The notes under the pieces: generated by a model
Databases searched by the model: none
The model's input: only the letters and a program-made list of their open reading frames with translations
Told to the model about the DNA's origin: nothing
Origin: Tulasnella sp. 424
Lineage: Eukaryota > Basidiomycota > Agaricomycetes > Cantharellales > Tulasnellaceae
Direction of reading: 5' to 3'
DNA: 64,000 nt
Assembly: GCA_019633425.1 (NCBI GenBank)
Contig: WSUB01000047.1
Span: 124,001 to 188,000, forward strand
Position numbers and translations under genes: made by a program
In this document: positions 24,235-34,619 of the stretch, in pieces
How the letters are laid out: each line of letters begins with the position of its first letter
Numbering within the stretch: the first letter of the stretch is position 1

Positions 24235-26069
24235 ATGGCAGGAGGACTTGGCGTCGCATCTGGCGGCGGCAGCGGTGAAATCAACGCCCTGTTGCACTCT
24301 GGAGCTTGGTACAAGAACACCCGTATCATCAAGCTCAATCTCTGGATTTTGCTGCTCTTGATCACTTCTTCTACGAACGGTTACGATGGTGTGTCTTAGA
24401 AAAAACTCTCTTTTCCTTGTGGCGCGGTATCTTTTTGCGATCCGACCCGCCACTCGGAATTGGTCCCGGATCACTTCACTAACCCGCCTCTTTCCGGCTA
24501 GGCTCCATGATGAACGGTCTCCAGACCCTCAAGCAATGGAAGGAGGCGTTCAACAACCCTTCCGGCGGCATGGTCAGTATTTTCTTTCTGGCTTTACCAT
24601 TTAGCCTGATGTGTACTAACCGGGTTCCTTGCCTTTCCCACAGCTCGGTCTGCTCAACTGCATCCAGACCGTCGGCGCTCTCGCCGCTACCCCCATGGCT
24701 CCCTATGCCACTGATGGCCTCGGTCGTCGTATCCCCATCCTCTTCGGTGCCACCGTCATGATCGTCGGAACCATTGCCCAGACCCTCTCCCACAACGTCG
24801 GTGCCTTCATCGGTGCTCGTTTCTGCATCGGTTTCGGTCTTACCTTTGCCGCCAACGCTGCTCCTCTCCTCGTCTCTGAGTTGGCTTACCCCTCTCAACG
24901 TGCTCCCTTGACCTCCATGTACAACTCCCTCTGGTACTCTGGTGCCATCGTCGCTGCCTGGACCACCTACGGCTCCTTCCGTATCCCCTCGTCCTGGGCT
25001 TGGCGTCTCCCCTCCGTCCTTCAAGGTCTCCCCTCGGTCATCCAGATCTGCCTCATGTGGTTCTGCCCCGAGTCCCCACGTTGGTTGATCAACAAGGGTC
25101 GTGAGGAGCAAGCTCTCCACACCTTGGCTTACTACCACGCTAGCGGCAACGACCAGGACCCTCTCGTCCAGTTCGAGTTCAACGAAATCAAGGAAGCTAT
25201 TGCTCTCGACCGTCAAGTCGCCTCGAGCGTTGGCTGGACCGATCTCTTTGCCACCCCCGGTAACCGCAAGCGCATGCGCATCATCATTGCCTTGGCCTTC
25301 GTATGTCCTTTTTCCTCCTAGTGTCCACATTTCTAAAACTAACTCGCCGATTTTTCAGTTCTCTCAATGGTCTGGTAACGGTCTCGTCTCCTACTACTTG
25401 AACCGTGTCTTCGACACCATCGGTATCACCGCCGTCTCCACCCAGAACTTGATCAACGGTATCCTCCAGATCTACAACATGATCGTCGCTATCCTCGGTG
25501 GTCTCTACTGCGACCGTATCGGACGCCGCACCTTGTTCATCGCTTCCAACATCGGCATGCTCATCTTCTTCTGCATGCAGACCATCTGCTCCGCCCGATA
25601 TGCCATCACCGGAAGCAACGCCGCCGCCAACGCTGTCATCGCCGCTATCTTCCTCTACTACGGCGCTTACGACATTGCCTACTCGCCCCTCATCGTCTCG
25701 TACACCGTCGAGATCTTGCCTTACCACCTCCGTGCCAAGGGTTTCACCGCCTTCAACTTTGCCATCTCCCTCTCGCTCATCTTCAACCAGTACGCCAACC
25801 CCATCGCCCTCGATGCCCTCGGATGGAAGTACTACCTCGTCTACTGCGTCTGGCTCGCCTTCGAATTGGGCTTCATGCTCCTGTTCGTCGTTGAGACCAA
25901 GGGCCGCACTCTCGAGGAGACCGCTGCGTTGTTCGATGGTGACGACAAGGTCGCTGAGATCCACGCTCGTGCCGCTGCCGATGCCGGCCTCAACGTCAAG
26001 GCCGGCCGCGCTCCCTCTGTCGACGAGAAGGGTTCGGATGACATGATCGAGCAGCAACCCAAGGCTTGA
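24235..26069 (+). CDS. MFS sugar transporter (lactose permease/hexose transporter-like), copy 1
   Basis: Four exons: 24235-24388, 24502-24572, 24644-25300 and 25359-26069; introns 24389-24501, 24573-24643 and 25301-25358; 530 residues. Twelve hydrophobic segments are visible, starting with LWILLLLITSSTNGYDG. Sugar-porter signatures: DGLGRRIPILFG between TM2 and TM3, RFCIGFGLTFAANAAPLL, PESPRWLINKGR before the central loop, CDRIGRRTLFIASN between TM8 and TM9, and VETKGRTLEE after TM12. Strong resemblance to fungal Lac12-type permeases through AANAAPLLVSELAYPSQRAP and FFSQWSGNGLVSYYLN. Proton-coupled uptake of a sugar at the plasma membrane is the family role; the sugar cannot be read from sequence. 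The C-terminal tail is short, charged and cytosolic. Tandem partner at 28132. It lacks the intron that the partner has after GILQ. Confidence 0.92.
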
Positions 26070-28000
26070 TTCCTCTAAGGGCTGTTGTGGCGAGTTTCCT
26101 TTTTTCTTTTTTTCATCTCTCCTGTTGTGTTCCCCCCTCGATGTAAGCGTGCTGTGCTCACGCATCTATGCCTCTTTCTCTCTATCTGTGTCTCTCCATT
26201 TGTTGTCGCCTGCGACTATTAAATGACCGTGATGCTCTTATTTTTTTCCGTGCGCGTGTTTTTCGAATTTCTCGGGTCCGACTCGAAGCCTCAGTAAGGA
26301 AGGAGGGAGGCGAAAAGGACGAAGAAAATCTTGTGAACGCTAGAAAGCTTGTTTGAAGAAGTTCATTATAGAGGTGAGGGGAGGCGGGTGGACTTAATTG
26401 TCATAGGTGAGTTGCTGATGCTTCTCGTGAAAGCAGGGGCTAACGGGACACCTCTCCGTCAGGAATTTCGCCAGTCGCATGCTGGCTCGAGTTCACGCGC
26501 GTTATCAGCTACTGGTGAGCTATGATGTAAAAAGCCTTGATATGAACGCTAGAAAGCTTGTTTGGAGAAGTTCATTATGAGGGGAGAAGGGGAGTGGGAT
26601 TGGTGGTGAGTTGCTGATGCTTCTCGTGAAAGCAGGGGCTAACGCGACACCCTTCCGTCCGGAATTTCGCAAGTCGTATGCTGGCTTCAGTTCACGCGCA
26701 TTATCAGCTTACTGGTGAGCTATGATGTAAAAGCCTGGATGTCAAACCGCATGATTAACCTATTCTGTCAAAAGCCGAACTGCAGCACTTCAAGTTGTCG
26801 CACCTTGATGTTGCCGGAATGGCCTTTTTGGCAAAGTAATTATCCTCAAACTCGACTTGCCAATTGCATCAAACCACTGCTCGATGGGGAATTGATCATT
26901 CTTAATGAAATTCCATTGTCGCGTTTTGATGAGATGGGCCTAGAGTTCGCTGCGTCGGATGTGGCGATTTCCGTGATCAGTGACGTCTGAAGACAAGGCA
27001 TACATAGATTGTCTGGTGTGTATATATCCCCTTCTGATTCTGTGATAAGCGGTAGAATGACGATTAAACTTGAACATTAAAGGACTTTTGCCCGGGCGGG
27101 TCATCTAATCTCCACCGTCTGGCCGTGGCAAGTCGGTAAAAGCTCATCATCACCGCAGCTATGATCGGTTAAACGAACAACTAGTGCTTGCTCGAGTGCC
27201 CTATACCCACAAGCGTTTGATAACATCAAGCATTGGAGTGTATGCCTTGGTACTCGATTTGGGTATGGCGTCTCGGCATGGATCGGTAAGCATTGGATGA
27301 AGCTCCGCCCGTTATACGCGCCTTGACGTCGGACTTTCTTGTGCCTTTAGGTTCCTCTCCGTACTGCTATAGACACCGTAAAGTGATCGCCATCCGGTAT
27401 GTCAAAGCTCGCTCTTTCCTATTTTTTTGTTTTCGTTGTACCGCGTCGGTTAATGCTGGATATTTCCCTCTTTTTCCGCTGCGGTAAAAGGTCTGATTGG
27501 AGGGACCCCGGAACCGCTCTACGCACGGAAGAATCGGGTTCGGTGTGGGATTTTCCGTCGGATTTAGCTCTGGCTCCCCTGCCTCTCTCCTTGGCTATCA
27601 CGGACTCGGAGTAACAGCGGGAGGACGGGCATGCAGGGGAGGGGCAGATGCTCGGTTTTACTTCGCTTGACAGGTAGGTGAGGTTTACCCCTTCCCGTCG
27701 CGCTCGCTGCTTTCCGTTGAGTATCCGAAGCTAGGGATCGGGCTAGGGAAAAACGAAGATTGGAGAGACAAACCCAAGGCAGGGGAAGTTCCACGGGGGC
27801 GTCGATTGAGGGTCCCAAAACAGGAGAGAGGTCAGGTTCAGAGGTGGTAACGTATTTTCCGGTGCAAAGTCCCAATTTCGCAAACACTCGACGCATGCTG
27901 GAAACTCACCGGACACCCATCGACCATTCATTCGTTCAAGGGCCACTCTCTTCACCTCATCACGCCTTCTTCCGTCGGGAGTTGGCTCGGAACACAATCG
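26070..28000. other. Intergenic between the two transporters
   Basis: About 1.9 kb with no gene that I can support. It contains a direct tandem repeat (26334-26740, listed separately). The remainder has only short overlapping frames. Confidence 0.5.
26334..26740. repeat. Imperfect direct tandem repeat, two units of about 200 bp
   Basis: Unit 1 (about 26338-26537) and unit 2 (about 26546-26738) share long near-identical blocks, for example AACGCTAGAAAGCTTGTTT, GAGTTGCTGATGCTTCTCGT, GAAAGCAGGGGCTAACG and GGTGAGCTATGATGTAAAA. It lies in non-coding DNA between the tandem transporters and is not related to their coding sequence. Confidence 0.85.
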
Positions 28001-28131
28001 TATAAAGACCCCCAGCCAATCCCGCCAAGATTCGATTCTTCAGCCTGCGCTTCCCCTCTTCCTCCCTCCTCCCTCCTTCTCTATCCTCTCTCACTCCCCT
28101 CCGAACGCAGACCCATTTCTGAGCGGCTCCA
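28001..28131 (+). promoter_or_regulatory. TATA box and CT-rich leader of transporter 2
   Basis: TATAAAG at 28001-28007 is 131 nt before the ATG. The leader repeats the CAGCCTGCGCT block, the long CT tract and the CGAACGCAGACCCAT block seen upstream of copy 1, so the core promoter and leader were duplicated with the gene. Confidence 0.65.
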
Positions 28132-30050
28132 ATGGCTGGAGGAATCGTCGCGACAAGCGCCGGCACTGGTGAAATCAACGCACTCATCCATTCGGGTTCT
28201 TGGTACTCCAACTCCCGTCTCATCAAGCTCAATGCTTGGATCTTGCTCCTCTTGATCACCTCCTCGACCAACGGTTACGATGGTGCGTCCTTCCCCTTCG
28301 ACGAGCGCGGGGCCCCCGCCTCGTCCTTCTTTCCCCTCAATTCCCCAATGCTGACTTTTCTCTCTCTTTGACACACAGGTTCGATGATGAACGGTCTCCA
28401 GACCCTCACCCAGTGGAAGAATGCCTTCAACAACCCCTCTGGTGGCATGGTGAGTTCCACTTCTTCTTCACATTGGGCGCATTCGCCCAGTATTGCCTCA
28501 GCCCGAATTCGAATTTGTTTGCTCATGATTCCCCCGCATTTTCCCACCGCCACCCACAGCTCGGTCTCCTCAACTGCATTCAGACCGTCGGTGCGCTCGC
28601 CGCCACCCCCTTGGCTCCCTACGCCACCGATGGCCTTGGTCGTCGTATTCCCATCCTCTTCGGTGCTACTGTCATGATCGTCGGAACCATCGCCCAGACC
28701 CTCTCCCACAACGTCGGCGCCTTCATTGGTGCTCGTTTCTGCATCGGTTTCGGTCTTACTTTCGCCGCCAACGCTGCTCCTCTCCTCGTCACTGAATTGG
28801 CCTATCCCTCTCAACGTGCTCCCTTGACCTCCATGTACAACTCCCTCTGGTACTCCGGTGCTATCATCGCTGCCTGGACCACCTACGGCTCCTTCCGTAT
28901 CCCCTCGTCCTGGGCTTGGCGTCTCCCCTCCGTCCTTCAAGGCGTTCCCTCCGTCCTCCAAGTCTGCCTCATGTGGTTCTGCCCCGAGTCTCCTCGTTGG
29001 TTGATCAACAAGGGCCGTGACGCTCAGGCTCTCAAGACCCTTGCCTACTACCACGCCCGCGGCAACGACCAGGACCCCCTCGTCCAGTTCGAGTACAACG
29101 AAATCAAGGAAGCTATCGCTCTCGACCGTCAAGTCGCCTCGAGCGTTGGCTGGACCGATCTCTTTGCCACCCCCGGTAACCGCAAGCGCATGCGCATCAT
29201 CATTGCCTTGGCCTTCGTATGTCCCTTTCCCCCCTAGTATTCAGATCCAAAACTAACTCGCCGATTTTCAGTTCTCTCAATGGTCTGGTAACGGTCTCGT
29301 CTCCTACTACTTGAACCGTGTCTTCGACACCATCGGCATCACCTCCGTCTCCACCCAGAACTTGATCAACGGTATCCTCCAGGTATGTATAGTGAAATTC
29401 TGAAGTCTCTGGGAAAACTTAATGCTTAACCCCAAATCCCCCCTTTTCAGATCTACAACTTCTTCGTTGCCATCTTCGCTGGTCTTCTCTGCGACAAGAT
29501 TGGACGCCGCACCTTGTTCATCGCCTCCAACATCGGCATGCTCGTCTTCTTCTGCATGCAGACCATCTGCTCCGCTCGCTATGCCATCTCTGGATCCCAC
29601 GCTGCTGCCAACTCGGTCATTGCCGCTATCTTCCTCTACTACGGTTCTTACGACATCGCCTATACCCCCCTCATCGTCTCCTACACCGTCGAGATCTTGC
29701 CCTACCACCTCCGTGCCAAGGGTTTCACCGTCTTCAACTTTGCCATCTCGCTCTCGCTCATCTTCAACCAGTACGCCAACCCCATCGCCCTCGATGCCCT
29801 CGGATGGAAGTACTACCTCGTCTACTGCGTCTGGCTCGCCTTCGAATTGGGCTTCATCCTCCTCTTCCTCGTCGAGACCAAGAACCGCACTCTCGAGGAG
29901 ACCGCTGCGTTGTTCGATGGTGACGACAAGGTCGCTGAGATCCACGCTCGCGCTGCTGCTGATGCCCACATCGGCGGTGGCAAGGTTGGACGCACTCCCT
30001 CCGTTGACGAGAAGGGTTCGGATGACATGATCGAGCAACAGCGCCAGTAA
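28132..30050 (+). CDS. MFS sugar transporter (lactose permease/hexose transporter-like), copy 2
   Basis: Five exons: 28132-28282, 28379-28449, 28560-29216, 29272-29382 and 29451-30050; 529 residues. The protein is close to copy 1 throughout, with the same porter motifs (DGLGRRIPILFG, PESPRWLINKGR, CDKIGRRTLF, VETKNRTLEE). The most divergent parts are the N-terminal 30 residues and the C-terminal tail. Exon 28560-29216 has exactly the same length as its counterpart in copy 1. An extra 68-nt intron (29383-29450) interrupts the equivalent of copy 1's last exon after GILQ. Expected function is proton-linked sugar import; whether the two copies differ in substrate or regulation cannot be seen. Confidence 0.92.
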
Positions 30051-32349
30051 GCTGTCACGGGGTCTCGTGTAGTTTCCTTTTCTTTTCTTTTCCTCTCTCT
30101 CCTCTCTCTGTCTAGTGTGTGCTGTGCTCCCAAAACTCTATGACGTTTCTTGCCAATCTGTTGTCTGTGACTACACCGCGGTGTTGTTTATTATGAAAGC
30201 GGATGACCTTTAACCAAAGACCTGTGTGTGTGTTCGACTTTGAGTGCCCCGCCTGATACAACCGTTTGCCACAGGAGGCCACTCCGGCCTTGAGTTAGCC
30301 CCGATTTTTTGCCCGCCCAACTTTTTCGACATAGCTCTCTTCCGTTCCTGAGCCCCCTTCTTCTCCGACGCCCACTTACCACATGCTCCTGAAGCCACGC
30401 GCGCGTTTTTGCGGCTAGGCCCGTGGATTTTGTCTAACACGTGGGGTTCGAACCAATTGAATGTCGTAATTTATTTTTCGACGGCTCTGACTAACTGCGG
30501 GGTAAATTCGATCGACGCGTCAAACCTGAGACCCACGCGACTTGTCCCTGTTTTGCGTTAGCTCTGCCCCGAGACTCCGGTACGACGCACTTGCCAGTAC
30601 TAGTGGGTCAAGCGGGAGGTGGCTTTGAAACAGAAAACCTTCGGTTTTGAATTGTTTGATATGCGGAGCCGGGCAAGTCGTATTGCAGTCCGAGACAATA
30701 GCCGACATAAAGGAAGTTTGATGGTCTCGCCGTAACGACCGGAGTGGAATCGGCAAGGGTCGAGCCTTGGGAAGCTATACATCATAAGCGAATCCCGAGA
30801 CGATGTAGCCGGAATCAATCGTGTTTTCCTCCGGCAGTCGCGGACACGCGAATACCGTACTTTACTTGATAGCGAGCTGGACTTGGTCATGTTACATGTT
30901 ACGATTTGACTTATTAGGAAAGTTTCACAAGGCACCTCTTCACACAAGTCCGAGTGACACGGCAGTGGGTTTTCCGAGCCGACCGGAAAATCGAACTAGA
31001 CCGCGAATTGAGACTCGATTACACACACGAGATCCAAGCCTCAAGCTTCTTTCGTTTTCGGAAGAAGCACTTCCTTTGTTTTAATCTTCTTTTGTGTGGC
31101 AATTTGGACTCAGTTGGTCAGCTTCGATTCAATTATCGAATGCCATAAACACAATATTCGGACCCTCACGCTACTCTTGCTTCTGCGCCGTGCGATCAAT
31201 GAGGTTAAGATCCCATAATAGAGTCAGATATTAATACTTCGTCACCTCACATACATGGTTTGCTGCCACTCCTTTCCTTAGAAGGAAGTTAGGGAAGTAA
31301 TTTCGGACTCGTGTCTTCTCGAAAGGTATCATCAGGTGCTAGTGGGTATTCTAGCGATTCGCCAGATTTTGAAACTTTCTTTGGGAAGGTCTAGAATGTA
31401 ATCCAAATTATTGCTTGTTCGGTTGTTACTCACTGTATCGTAACTACCGCAAGGCATTCAATTATCGGATACTGGTAATTTGCCCAGCTCACGGAACAAT
31501 ACCACTTGTATTGAGCACCGGCATCTTCGAAGCGAGCCGATACATATACAGCCGAAATCCCGTATTAATATCGCTCTGTGGAATGTTCACCAACGGCCCG
31601 GTCGTGAATTTAAACCGAAATGATGACATCTCGTGGTGCAATTGCGGCAATAGTCCCCTCAGCCGAACGATTACCGATTCATAGACGCTAAATCATCTTG
31701 GCCTTGCGTCAGTCGAAATTGCGGGAAGGGTTGTGGCATGATCGATATCGACTACTCCGTCCAGGCGACGACGTTGTCCGGTACTTTGTTTCTGCGGGCG
31801 TGTTCTCCTGGAGGCGCTCCCTTGCAAACTTGAACGCATAATATTACTGTTAGGTCTGTCTGTAATATTGAGATGAGATACAACCTAAATTCAGAATTCG
31901 AGATCTCTTGGACTTGGTCGTTTCAGCGACCTTGCTGTTCGTGCATGCCGACCTTGCCGTTCGAATCGCTCCTCCTACCCTGGCCCTCCACTCCATGTAT
32001 GGCCCGAGCTCCAGGAATCACGTCCATCTGGCACAGCAGCCTTACTGGAATTTTTCTTCCATCTCAACCCGCAGTCAGAACATGAGGAAACAGTTGGCGG
32101 GTGGGCTTTGGGTGGCGACATCGAGCTGAATTCAAGCGGTTCGCCCGGGTTTCGCCGAGATACTGCTGGTCGAGGGGCCAGTGACGGAACGCGAGATACC
32201 ACATCGAGAAATATAAGATAATAGGACCATGGATTCTAAAGCAGTAGAGCGGGCATATGGGGGCAGAGGTAACCAGAATAACGGAGAATCGTAGTGTACA
32301 ATATGGGAAAGAGGCGGGGTTGATAGTCGGCGGTGGAACGTGAAGCAGG
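30051..32349. other. Intergenic, no gene recognised
   Basis: About 2.3 kb between the stop of transporter 2 and the 3' end of the Yra1/Aly gene. Only short overlapping frames (60-115 codons) without domains. A GGTTCGAACC-like stretch at 30445 resembles a tRNA T-loop, but no tRNA fold can be built around it. Confidence 0.45.
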
Positions 32350-34148
32350 TTAAGCGGCTCCAGCAGCGGCAGCCCCGGCAGCTGTGTAATCCTGAAAGCA
32401 AGAGGTAAAGGTGTCAATAATGACGTAAAGTAGACCTGAGGACGGGGAAGCGACGAACCTCCATCTGGGCATCAAGGTCAGCAGCGGTCACAGGTTCTTT
32501 CTTCTGGCCACGAGTAGGCCTCTTCTTCCTCAGAGCAGCTTTCTTCTTGACGATCGTGCTCCCGACCTTCTTGGCACTGAAAGTTGATGGCTTAGCCTCG
32601 AGGTGTGGAGAGCTGAGAGAAAAAGAGGACGACTTACGCAGGGGCAGCCGACTTGCTAGCCGCGGCGGGTGCTGGTGCAACCCGTTGAGACAAGGTGGCA
32701 GGAGCAGGGGCCTGGCCAGGCTGGAGGACCAGTTCGACTTTCATGGTTCGGTCTGGAAAGGAGGAAAACGAAAAGAGACGCCAGAGTGGCATCGATCAGT
32801 TTTGAGTTCTTCCACAAATGCAGTCGTCAATCTCCGCGAAACAATATGCAACCAACTCCAACTCCACGTATCAAGGAAGCGGGTTCTCCGGGCAAGCTCA
32901 AGCGGACGGGCGGCGGCCACTTCGGACGTAGTCGGGGCTGTTCAACGCTTTGGGAGGAACGCGTGGGGGTCTTTGGGACCGATAGCGCCTAGCTTACCGA
33001 CCGGTAACACCGCCATTGAAGGGAGCGGTTGAGGAACCACTTTACAGCGTCTTCGCCATTGCACGAGGCTGCGATAAACGCACACAGAGCTGGGTGGGAG
33101 AAAGCAGTCACCGACAGCGAGCTGCCGAGCGATGCGATCAACCGGCATGGAAGAGGCTGCACTCTTTCCAAAGGCTCAGCATTCAGAGAGAATGCATTGT
33201 GAGCCATGTCCATCTCGTCAGCCTGGGGGCATTTCAGCTCGGAAGCTGATTGCGTGTGTTAGCTCCGTTCACAAAGGATACGAAAGCAACTCCAAAGGCT
33301 AAACCGGACGACCCTGGGGGTCGTGAGCGGTCCGAGAGGACTCCCAGATGCGATCCACACGACGATCAAGGGCAGGTACACCACCTCTGCCAACTTGTGC
33401 GCGTGAATGTGGCGGGTCCAATGCTGAAAACGCGTTTCAAGACTGGTGTTGCCGAGCCTCGTAGCCGTCCGCCAGAGCTTGCGTCCGTAAAAACCGTCAT
33501 CCTACAACCACAACAGCGGCGACTCCTTCCGCCCAACTACCTCCCGGAACGTTGGATGCAGTTGCAAGCGTGGCAGGGATGAAATGAACGATAACGAGGT
33601 CGTTACCCACTTCCGTCAATGAGGCGGCCATTGTACATGGTAACCGCCTTCAAGGCGTCTTCCTTGCGCGAGAAGACAACCGAGCCGATGCCCTTAGACT
33701 GGCCCTTGGAGTCGAAGAAGAGCTGGGTCTCGCGGACGGGACCAACGGTTTTGGCGAAGAGATCCTGAATGGGAGTTAGACGGTTAGCGACGCGTCGGCG
33801 GTGAAAGCAAAGGCATCTCCATACCCTAATTTCAGGCTCCTTGACATCGAGGGGGAGGTTGCTGATGTTAATTTTGTTGCTGGTAGCGATAGGCGTAGCG
33901 GGTGGTGCAGCAGCAGCTGGAGCAGCCTTTTGCTTTCCAGTAACAGCAGCCTTTTTGGCCTTGCTAGTGCTAGACACTTTTTTCTTCTCAGCGGGCTTGC
34001 GGCCAGGGCGTTGCTTTCTCTTGTTGGCCTTGATGAGCTTTAGAACGCGGAATGTCGTCTGTCAGCTACCACACGTCGAGAAACCACACACATAAAGTGC
34101 ACTACTCACCGTATCAAGAGATTGATCGATGGCCATGGGAGCAGACAT
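32350..34148 (-). CDS. YRA1: mRNA export adaptor of the Aly/REF family
   Basis: Six minus-strand exons: 34110-34148, 33825-34037, 33611-33764, 32638-32752, 32459-32576 and 32350-32391; 226 residues, phases consistent. Starts MSAPMAIDQSLDTLIKANKR, the N-terminal conserved motif that binds the Sub2/UAP56 helicase, then a basic linker. One RRM follows: RNP2-like INISNLPLDV, then DLFAKTVGPV, RNP1-like KGIGSVVF, ALKAVTMYNGRLIDG and MKVELVLQ. The C-terminal part is Ala/Lys-rich (KKKAALRKKRPTRGQKKEP) and ends LDAQMEDYTAAG, the C-terminal UAP56-binding motif. It couples transcription and splicing to nuclear mRNA export as part of TREX. The intron 32753-33610 inside the RRM/C-terminal junction is 858 nt, over ten times the usual size here. 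The acceptor for exon 34037 could alternatively be about 21 nt upstream. Confidence 0.9.
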
Positions 34149-34619
34149 GATGGAAGGGATGTACACTGAAGGTGGAAAAGAAGATAGAGTATTGAAAGGG
34201 AAGGAGATGGTGTGTGTGCTGGCAAAGGCGAGGCTGGGTGGTTTTGAGAGGGAACTTCTTTTGCTCTTCTGTTCAGTCCGCGAGGAAATCGAACATCGAC
34301 CTTCTCACACTGCCCCCTTGCCGCAAAACAAAACAATGGCGGCAACCCACCAATCGCAACGCGAAGACGACGATACGCTCAATTCGCCTCAGCACCACAC
34401 GCCTCCGGCAACAGACTGACAGTTCGCTACTCTTAATAGCGCATTGGTCACATCTATTCATTTGCTTTCACTCTAATCCGTGCATGTGGGTTGACAGAAG
34501 ACCCCGTCACCTCAGCCACCGACCCAAGGCAGCCACCATCTTTTCCCAAACGCTGGGTACATATGCTGCGTTTCTAGGCGATCAGAAGGAATGGACTGCC
34601 ACGCTGAGATGATTTGCTT
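34149..34619. other. Intergenic, promoter of the Aly/REF gene and 3' flank of the WD40 gene
   Basis: No gene seen. Short frames on both strands only. Confidence 0.4.

Noticed and set aside
24479..25330. Long minus-strand open frames opposite the sugar transporters (also 25284-26165, 28275-29132 and 29307-30038)
   Set aside because: They are antisense shadows caused by the C-rich third codon positions of the transporters; their sequence is low-complexity D/E/G/V.
30430..30460. GGTTCGAACC-like stretch suggesting a tRNA T-loop
   Set aside because: No acceptor, D or anticodon arm can be built within 80 bases on either strand.
33250..33582. 110-codon plus-strand frame inside the long Yra1 intron
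   Set aside because: No domain or conserved motif; more likely chance than a nested gene, though transcript data would settle it.
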